Below are positions 5,511-9,529 of a stretch of DNA of 9,529 bases, in pieces. Position 1 is the first letter of the stretch. Every line of letters starts with the position of its first letter. Source of the stretch: Trebonia sp. (GTDB lineage Bacteria; Actinomycetota; Actinomycetes; Streptosporangiales; Streptosporangiaceae); assembly GCA_030038035.1 (NCBI GenBank), contig JASHPP010000237.1, positions 1-9,529 of the forward strand, given 5' to 3'. The translations under genes were made by a program, and so were the position numbers. The notes beneath the pieces are model-generated. The model saw only the letters and a list, made by a program, of their open reading frames with translations, did no database searches and was not told the DNA's origin.

Positions 5511-5971
5511 TATTCAACTGCGCGCCGCTGGCACCGTGCTCCGTCCTCGGCTGGTAAACCCGGATTTTGGCCGCAGGTTTGTGCGGTCATGGGGTTTGTG
5601 CGGTGTACCAGGCGGTGGTCAGGTGCTAGCAGGGCGTCCGGCACGTCCCACATTCCGAGTTTCCCCTTGGCGGGCACCGGGGCGGCGAGGGGCCTCGGGT
5701 CGGCCACGAGCCAGTTCCAGCAGTCCGCCTCGGCCCACGGGGACGGGTGGCCGCGGACGCAGCCGACGAGCTCGACGGTGCCGAGGACTACGCCGCGCGG
5801 CAGCTCATCCAGCAGGCGGCCGTGCACAGTGAACGCGTCGTGGTCCAGGCCGAGCCCGGCGTGGATTACGAGCGGGCCGCGGTAGGAGGTCGGCCACGTG
5901 CGGTTTTCCACGTCCTTGATCCCGGCCATGATCAGGCTCGCCCACGGCTGACGGACTGTCAGCGCCTTCAT
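5510..5971 (-). CDS. ASCH-domain protein
   Basis: The 153-residue protein opens MKALTVRQPWASLIMAGIKD, then VENRTW (21-26), RGPLVIHA (31-38) and LPRGVVLGTVELVGCV (57-72). This is a textbook ASCH (PUA-related) beta-barrel. K2, the RQPW loop and ENRTW line the predicted nucleic-acid or nucleotide pocket. WDVPDALL near 108-115 closes the domain, and the last 35 or so residues are an unrelated polar tail. ASCH proteins bind RNA or act on modified nucleosides (the E. coli YqfB amidohydrolase is one); which applies here is unknown. Such proteins are frequent in actinomycete phages and integrative elements. ATG 5971 overlaps the stop of the upstream 69-aa gene as ATGA, indicating translational coupling. 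GAGG lies just upstream. Confidence 0.85.
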   Translation of the reverse strand: MKALTVRQPWASLIMAGIKDVENRTWPTSYRGPLVIHAGLGLDHDAFTVHGRLLDELPRGVVLGTVELVGCVRGHPSPWAEADCWNWLVADPRPLAAPVPAKGKLGMWDVPDALLAPDHRLVHRTNPMTAQTCGQNPGLPAEDGARCQRRAVE

Positions 5972-6177
5972 CGCGGCCTCGCGGGCTTCATCGCGGTGGT
6001 CCTGGCTGCCCTGGCAATGCACCACGAGTGCGCGTGTTGCCCGCCGGGGACCAGGCGCGCGTAGCGCATGCCGGACAGGATCGCACGCTGGCATAGGTGA
6101 CAGGGGCCGGCGTGGCGCCGCGCGGTGTCCGCATCCTCGGCGAGCGGCGCGGGCAGCTGCGCGGCGTGTGTCGTCAT
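5968..6177 (-). CDS. small Cys/His-rich protein, 69 aa (possible zinc finger)
   Basis: ATG 6177 follows a strong GGAAGGA ribosome binding site, itself just after the upstream gene's TGA (6194-6196). The protein reads MTTHAAQLPAPLAEDADTAR and continues with GPCHLCQRAILSGMRYARLV and HAHSWCIARAA. Two cysteines at 26 and 29 (CHLC), histidines 48 and 50, and C53 could bind one zinc ion as a treble-clef or zinc-ribbon knuckle around a beta-hairpin. Its stop overlaps the ASCH start by 4 nt. I do not recognise a named family. The preceding sequence in this frame (to about 6300) is also open and contains CCEGC, so a longer form cannot be excluded, but the ribosome binding site supports the short one. 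Confidence 0.7.
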   Translation of the reverse strand: MTTHAAQLPAPLAEDADTARRHAGPCHLCQRAILSGMRYARLVPGGQHAHSWCIARAARTTAMKPARPR

Positions 6178-6193
6178 GAAGTGATCCTTCCGG

Positions 6194-6412
6194 TCAGCCG
6201 GCCGAGCCGCGAGAGGACCAGCCGGGCGGACGCCGCAGCCCTCGCAGCAGTGGTCCGTGCCGTCTGCGGCGGTGGCGTGCCCCGGCCGCGCCCGGTGCAC
6301 CAGGACGTCCCTCAGGGAGGCAGCGCCCGGTCAGCCAGTCGCGGCGCTCGCGCTGCAGGGCGCGGATCTGGCTGTCAACCGCATGCTGCGCGATCCTGGT
6401 CATAACCGTCAT
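6194..6412 (-). CDS. small hypothetical protein, 72 aa, possibly frameshifted
   Basis: ATG 6412 overlaps the stop of the 86-aa gene as ATGA, with GAGGAG upstream. The first half is a plausible helical, charged protein (IAQHAVDSQIRALQRERRDW, LTGRCLPEG). After about residue 44 it becomes Arg/Gly-rich (ARHRRRRHGPLLRGL), which looks like out-of-frame GC-rich DNA. The adjacent frame over the same bases reads HATAADGTDHCCEGCGVRP, a better-looking cysteine motif. Either a frameshift near 6280 has damaged a zinc-finger protein, or the basic tail is genuine. The stop at 6194-6196 sits neatly in front of the next gene's ribosome binding site, which supports the annotated end. No family recognised. Confidence 0.55.
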   Translation of the reverse strand: MTVMTRIAQHAVDSQIRALQRERRDWLTGRCLPEGRPGAPGAAGARHRRRRHGPLLRGLRRPPGWSSRGSAG

Positions 6413-6669
6413 GTCGTGGTCGTCTCCTCGGTTGTGGCGGTGTCGCCTTCGGCTTGCTCGGCGAGCTGGCAGAGCAGGATCGTGGCGGCGCAACAGACGG
6501 ACTCATCCGGGCAGTCGGCGAGCGCCCGGCGGGCGCCGTCGACCGTCTTCGTTGTCGCTAGGGCGGTGAACACCCATGAGGCGGCGCGGCGCTCGTGGGT
6601 GCGGGGAGGGTGCCGCCTGGCCTCGGCACGGGTCAGCTCCGCGAGGACGGCGTTGGCGGGGATGGTCAT
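6409..6669 (-). CDS. hypothetical protein, 86 aa, first gene of the element operon
   Basis: The protein reads MTIPANAVLAELTRAEARRH, RAASWVFTALATT, VDGARRALADCPDESVCCAA and TILLCQLAEQAEG, then a Thr/Glu tail. It looks helical, with four cysteines (53, 59, 60, 67). No family recognised. ATG 6669 lies 10 bp inside the right 11-bp repeat, so in the integrated state everything upstream on this strand is antisense GNAT sequence. An in-frame ATG at 6720 lies within the host gene and is not credible. No good Shine-Dalgarno is visible, so its promoter may come from the host or form only when the element circularises. The seven-gene minus-strand block starts here. Confidence 0.65.
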   Translation of the reverse strand: MTIPANAVLAELTRAEARRHPPRTHERRAASWVFTALATTKTVDGARRALADCPDESVCCAATILLCQLAEQAEGDTATTEETTTT

Positions 6670-6679
6670 GCGGCACACA

Positions 6680-6690
6680 CCGAATCCGCC
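6680..6690. repeat. right 11-bp direct repeat of the insertion (attR-like core)
   Basis: CCGAATCCGCC is identical to 2566-2576. Immediately after it the GNAT frame resumes with GAC AGT GGC (D-S-G). Before it lies element sequence (GCGGCACACA). One of the two copies belongs to the undisturbed host gene, the other to the element or its target duplication. Confidence 0.85.
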
Positions 6691-7056
6691 GACAGTGGCG
6701 AGTTCCTCGGCTGGTTTCACTTCCGTCCCGGTCCGGACGGCGACATCACCAACATTGACCTGGGCTACCGGCTGCGCAGGCCGGCGTGGAACAAGGGCTA
6801 CGCAACCGAGGGTTCACGTGCGCTGATCAACATGGGCTTCACCGACCTCGGCGTCCAGCGAGTGTTCGCGCACACCATGACGGTCAACGGCGCGTCCCGG
6901 CGCGTGCTGGAAAAGTGCGGCCTGACCCTTGTGCATCAGGCCCCCTACAACGGTCCAGACGCTGACGCCATCGAAGGCGCTGAGCACGGCGAGGTCGAGT
7001 ACGCGCTGACTAAGCGCGAATGGCAGTCGCGCACCGCGACCACCACCTCCAGCTAG
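6691..7056 (+). pseudogene. GNAT N-acetyltransferase, 3' half (last 121 codons)
   Basis: The frame reads DSGEFLGWFHFRPGPDGDIT, NIDLGYRLRRPAWNKGYATE, GSRALINMGFTDLGVQRVFA and HTMTVNGASRRVLEKCGLTL, ending at TAG 7054-7056. It contains GNAT motif A: strand beta4 'LGYRLRR' followed by the acetyl-CoA pyrophosphate loop W-N-K-G-Y-A-T-E-G. Motif B (SRRVLEKCGL) and the usual C-terminal EVEYALTKREW follow. It lacks its own start; upstream sequence in this frame belongs to the element. It is the exact continuation of 2364-2576. All conserved positions look intact, so precise excision of the insert should restore a functional enzyme. Confidence 0.9.
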
Positions 7057-7119
7057 TCCGCGGAGGTAGCAAGCAGGGCGCGGCCGGTCTCGGCTGAGTC
7101 TGAGCTCTGCCGCAGCAGA

Positions 7120-7359
7120 TTACCCTGCATAGCAAGGTGACCCCGGCTGCAGCGGGTTGCAACTACCCTGCAGCGGATTAGGAGTCGGCGTCACGTTCAC
7201 GGGCTGACCATGATTCAACACGAACAAGACGATAATGGTCACGACCGCGATAAGCATGAGCACGCCGATTACCGCCCAAAGACGAGGGTTCGTGTCGTGC
7301 ATCCTGCGGACGCCCTTGTCGTAGTCTGGCGGAGGAAATCCTGGAGGCAGGTTAGTCAT
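7120..7359 (-). CDS. small bitopic membrane protein, 79 aa
   Basis: ATG 7359 follows AGGAG. The protein has a Pro-rich cytoplasmic start (MTNLPPGFPPPDYDKGVRRM), one strong membrane helix at about 27-48 (LWAVIGVLMLIAVVTIIVLF) and a short exterior tail. The tail repeats NPLQGSC and NPLQPGSPC and holds cysteines 67 and 76, which could form a disulfide. The Arg pair before the helix predicts N-in, C-out topology. Its end is 63 bp from the GNAT stop, with which it converges. A longer in-frame ATG at 7539 has low-complexity Arg-rich sequence and no ribosome binding site. Actinomycetes encode many such small proline-rich single-pass proteins of unknown role. Nothing ties it to a pathway here. Confidence 0.7.
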   Translation of the reverse strand: MTNLPPGFPPPDYDKGVRRMHDTNPRLWAVIGVLMLIAVVTIIVLFVLNHGQPVNVTPTPNPLQGSCNPLQPGSPCYAG

Positions 7360-7584
7360 CGCGCTCCTGGCTTTCAGTTCAGCTCGTCGGCTAGGTGTCA
7401 TGGCGAGGGAGGTCGTACGCAGCAAACGAAAGGCTCGTGCGCTCATTATTGGCATCGTGCCTGCCGCCGACAAGGCTCGGCGCCGACGAAATGGACGCTT
7501 CGCTACTAGCCGAGTGATCTCCCGGTGGCGCGGGCCCAACGGATCCGGCGTCTGTTCGGCGACGCGGGCACATTGCCGCGGTCG
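7360..7584. other. intergenic stretch without a recognisable gene
   Basis: This 225-bp gap lies between the end of the serine hydrolase gene and the start of the 79-aa membrane gene, both on the minus strand. It presumably holds the terminator of the former and the promoter of the latter. I found no convincing stem-loop or -35/-10 pair. It is somewhat less GC-rich than the coding DNA around 7400-7460. Confidence 0.4.
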
Positions 7585-9276
7585 CTAGCCTGCCTCCTTC
7601 GGGAGGAAGATCCCCAGAGGCTGCGCGATGAGGCGGGCGACCGCGCCGTTCTCGTCGAGCTCAAACTCCGCCGTGACGGCGGGCCGGTCCTTCACGCCGA
7701 AGCGCAGGCCGCCGATGGGCTCCAGGTCGAGGGGCGGGGTGCCTGGCGCGGTGACGCTGAGCGTGCGCTCGCCGCGCAAGGCGACCGTGACCTCGATCGG
7801 GCCCATGGCGTAGGTACCGCACAGCCGGCTCAGGATCTCCGGACCCTGCGTGTCCGGGCGCTTGTCGAAGCGCAGCGGTTCGACCATTGGCTCGAACTGG
7901 ACGGTGAGCGCGTTGACGTCGCCGTCAGGGGCGGACAGGAACGTGAGCGGGAAGATCACCGGCTGATCGCCCACCTCGTGCCACGTCAGGTCGAACGTCT
8001 CGTAGTGCCGGTGGACCAGGCTCAGGTCCATGGTGCCTAGGGACGGCTTGAGGGCGTCTTGTTTGGGGGCGATGGCGATGGTTCCGTAGCCCGGGTGCTC
8101 GTACTCGCCTGCATAGGCGGACAGCGGGCGGGCCGGCGGAGCGCCCGAGACGACCCGGCGGGCGGCCTTGGCCTCGCGGATCCCGGCCATTCCGGCGTCG
8201 AAGCGCGGCTTGAGGAAACCGAACACATCCAGCGGCTCAGCCCCGAGCAGCTCGTCTAGGACCCGCAGGGCGACGACTAGGTGCATCAGGCTGGCCGACG
8301 TATTCGTCAGCACCGCCACGCCGATGCCGTCGTCCGGCAGCAGCATGCAGTGCGTCTGGAACCCGTCGATTCCGCCGGCGTGCATCGCGATCTCGTGTTC
8401 CCGGTAGCGGCCGATCGCCCAGCCGAGACCGTAGGCGTACTCGGTAAGGCCGGGCATCTCCCCGGAGCCGGGCCTCAGCATGTGGGGCGTGAGCTGGCGC
8501 TTGGCCGTGTCGGGTGACATCACGGCCGCGCCGTCGAGTTGCCCGCCGGCCAGCTGGGCCAGGAGCCACCTGGCCATGTCGGCGGCGCTGGAGTTGATCG
8601 CGCCGGCGGGTGCCATCGCCGGCAGCGGCCGCTGCGGCACGGGCACGATGACGCCGTCCCGGCGCGTGTACGCGGCGGCGTGGTCGTCGTCCGCGAGCAT
8701 CTCAGCCACGGACAGATTCGTGCGGCGCATCCCCAGCGGGTCAAGCAGCCTGGCGCGCACGAAGCCCTCCCACGGGACGCCGGAGAGGGCCTCCACCACG
8801 TGCCCGGCGACCAGGTACCCGAGGTTGCAGTACTGGAACTCCTGGCGCAGGTCCCTGCTCAGCGCCAGGAACCGCAGGCAGCGGACGATCTCGGCGCGGG
8901 ACCGGCCGGGCTGTCCGACCCAGGTCAGGTCGTGCCGGGGCAGCCCGGACCGGTGCGACAGCAGGTCAACGATCGTCAGGCGGTCGGATACGAAAGGATC
9001 GTGCAGCCGGACGCCGGGCACGTAATCCCGCAGCGGCCGGTCCCATTCCAGCAGTCCCTCGTCGACCAGGGCGCCAACGGTCGTGGCGGTGAACGCCTTG
9101 GTCGCCGACCCGATGGCGAACAGCGTGTCCTGGGTAACCGGCAGCCCCGCCTCGCGGTCCCGCAGCCCCCACCCGCCGACCAGTTCAACCCGCCCGCTCC
9201 GGACCGCCGCAACCGCGCACCCGGGAACCTCCCATGCGGCAAGCTGCGCAACAACAAACCGCTCAACGCTCTCCAC
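7585..9276 (-). CDS. serine beta-lactamase-family hydrolase (class C / PBP4*-like)
   Basis: The 563-residue protein has the three active-site motifs of the beta-lactamase/transpeptidase-like fold: S57-A-T-K60 (FAIGSATKAFTATT), Y149-C-N151 and H299-A-G-G (MHAGGIDGF, replacing KTG). The catalytic domain spans about 5-345. A C-terminal extension of about 200 residues contains LSAYAGEYEHPGYGTIAI (about 388-405) and a later LCGTYAMGPIEV, the lipocalin-like DUF3471-type modules common in this group. No signal peptide is visible, so it is probably cytoplasmic. Such enzymes are usually esterases or D-aminopeptidases rather than true beta-lactamases; the substrate is unknown. GTG 9276 follows GGGAG by five bases. 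It lies 34 bp after the gene at 9311-9529 on the same strand and is probably co-transcribed. Confidence 0.9.
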   Translation of the reverse strand: MESVERFVVAQLAAWEVPGCAVAAVRSGRVELVGGWGLRDREAGLPVTQDTLFAIGSATKAFTATTVGALVDEGLLEWDRPLRDYVPGVRLHDPFVSDRLTIVDLLSHRSGLPRHDLTWVGQPGRSRAEIVRCLRFLALSRDLRQEFQYCNLGYLVAGHVVEALSGVPWEGFVRARLLDPLGMRRTNLSVAEMLADDDHAAAYTRRDGVIVPVPQRPLPAMAPAGAINSSAADMARWLLAQLAGGQLDGAAVMSPDTAKRQLTPHMLRPGSGEMPGLTEYAYGLGWAIGRYREHEIAMHAGGIDGFQTHCMLLPDDGIGVAVLTNTSASLMHLVVALRVLDELLGAEPLDVFGFLKPRFDAGMAGIREAKAARRVVSGAPPARPLSAYAGEYEHPGYGTIAIAPKQDALKPSLGTMDLSLVHRHYETFDLTWHEVGDQPVIFPLTFLSAPDGDVNALTVQFEPMVEPLRFDKRPDTQGPEILSRLCGTYAMGPIEVTVALRGERTLSVTAPGTPPLDLEPIGGLRFGVKDRPAVTAEFELDENGAVARLIAQPLGIFLPKEAG

Positions 9277-9310
9277 GCTAGCTCCCGGGGTCGGGCTTCA
9301 GCGGCCTACT

Positions 9311-9529
9311 TCAACTCACCTTATCGGCGATCCGCGGGGGTTGGACGATGAAGGTACGCCGCACTGGCTGAGTACCGGTTTCAACGGTTCGGGAGCCGTT
9401 GCGGGGCGGAGCACCGTCTGAGCCGCCCGCCGGCCGTGATCCGTCATCGTTCTCCTGCGGGAACGGCCAGCCGGCGTTGCCACGCGCGACGTCCTGCGCC
9501 GACCGGCCGGTTTCCTGCAGGTAGGCGAG
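9311..9529 (-). CDS. 3' end of an unrecognised gene (runs off the right edge)
   Basis: The visible 72 codons have no stop until TGA at 9311-9313. They read LAYLQETGRSAQDVARGNAG, WPFPQENDDGSRPAGG, then a polar linker, ending VRRTFIVQPPRIADKVS. The Gly/Ser/Pro-rich stretch looks like a disordered tail. I cannot assign a family from this part. Codon usage is GC-rich at third positions and the next gene's start follows at 34 bp with its own ribosome binding site, so this is probably the upstream member of an operon with the serine hydrolase. Confidence 0.6.
   Translation of the reverse strand, partial: LAYLQETGRSAQDVARGNAGWPFPQENDDGSRPAGGSDGAPPRNGSRTVETGTQPVRRTFIVQPPRIADKVS

Larger units (their letters stand above)
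2577..6690. mobile_element. 4.1-kb element integrated in the GNAT gene; no recombinase visible
   Basis: The 4,114-bp segment separates two halves of one GNAT reading frame and is bounded by identical 11-bp direct repeats. Counting it as 2566-6679 is equally valid. Cargo: a strong terminator, a deleted HsdR-N-like gene, a HigBA-like toxin-antitoxin pair, and seven small co-directional genes including an XRE regulator, an ASCH-domain protein and a membrane-anchored HTH protein. Small regulators and hypothetical genes of this kind occur in actinomycete integrative elements (AICE, prophage remnants). However, integrase, excisionase, RepSA-like and FtsK-like genes are all absent. It is either a remnant that lost its mobility module or a satellite moved by a recombinase elsewhere. 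Only weak inverted similarity was seen just inside the ends (GCGGC near 6670, GCCGC near 2585), so no classical transposon ends are claimed. Confidence 0.8.

Noticed and set aside
6595..6690. An element-encoded new start for the GNAT 3' half (ATG 6595)
   Set aside because: The added residues are low-complexity antisense of the 86-aa gene, and the missing N-terminal half of the fold would leave the protein non-functional.
2566..6690. Interpretation as a classical transposon with target duplication
   Set aside because: No convincing terminal inverted repeats lie inside the 11-bp repeats and no transposase is present; only a 5-bp GCGGC/GCCGC match was seen.
8539..9351. Plus-strand 270-codon open frame antisense to the serine hydrolase
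   Set aside because: Its composition (Gly/Pro/Gln/Arg) is that of an antisense shadow; the opposite strand has all catalytic motifs.
1..9529. CRISPR array, tRNA or rRNA genes
   Set aside because: No regularly spaced repeats beyond the three GTGCACCATGG boxes, and no cloverleaf or rRNA-like sequence was recognised.

Overview
The window looks like chromosomal DNA of a high-GC actinomycete (Streptomyces or a relative). GC-rich third codon positions dominate every real gene, GTG starts are common, several starts look leaderless behind a TANNNT -10 box, and the gene families are typical of that group. No rRNA, tRNA or CRISPR array is visible.

The central observation is that a GNAT acetyltransferase gene has been cut in two by about 4.1 kb of foreign DNA. 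Its first 71 codons lie at 2364-2576 (+) and its last 121 codons at 6691-7056 (+). An identical 11-bp sequence, CCGAATCCGCC, sits at both junctions (2566-2576 and 6680-6690). Removing 2577-6690, which includes one repeat copy, rejoins the halves in frame as a normal 192-residue GNAT protein. The insert therefore behaves like a site-specifically integrated element, but I find no integrase, transposase, replication or transfer gene in it.

Layout. 1-134 (-) is the start of an IS982-like transposase running off the left edge. 282-667 (-) is a broken gene for a secreted protein with one beta-propeller-like repeat. 866-2092 (-) is a microsomal-type epoxide hydrolase, divergent from the GNAT 5' half.

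Inside the element, from left to right: a strong hairpin terminator (2687-2726); an internally deleted gene resembling a restriction HsdR N-terminal-type protein (2768-3297, -); a HigB/HigA-like toxin-antitoxin pair (3550-4528, +) with a predicted autoregulated leaderless promoter; and a convergent block of seven small minus-strand genes (6669 down to 4343). In transcription order these are an 86-aa protein, a 72-aa protein, a 69-aa Cys/His-rich protein, an ASCH-domain protein, an XRE regulator, a HTH protein with a C-terminal membrane helix, and a 51-aa membrane protein. Most are packed with 4-nt overlaps or gaps of 5 to 26 nt. The exception is a 113-bp gap upstream of the membrane-anchored HTH gene, which holds a candidate operator.

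Right of the element are the GNAT 3' half, a 79-aa bitopic membrane protein (7120-7359, -), a 225-bp stretch (7360-7584) in which I see no gene, a 563-aa serine beta-lactamase-family hydrolase (7585-9276, -), and the 3' end of an unrecognised gene (9311-9529, -) probably co-transcribed with the hydrolase.

A plausible model is that the toxin-antitoxin pair stabilises the element and the XRE regulator controls the small-gene operon through repeated GTGCACCATGG boxes. Mobility, if any, would need a recombinase supplied in trans. The gene calls and the split GNAT are read directly from the sequence; regulation and mobility are inference.
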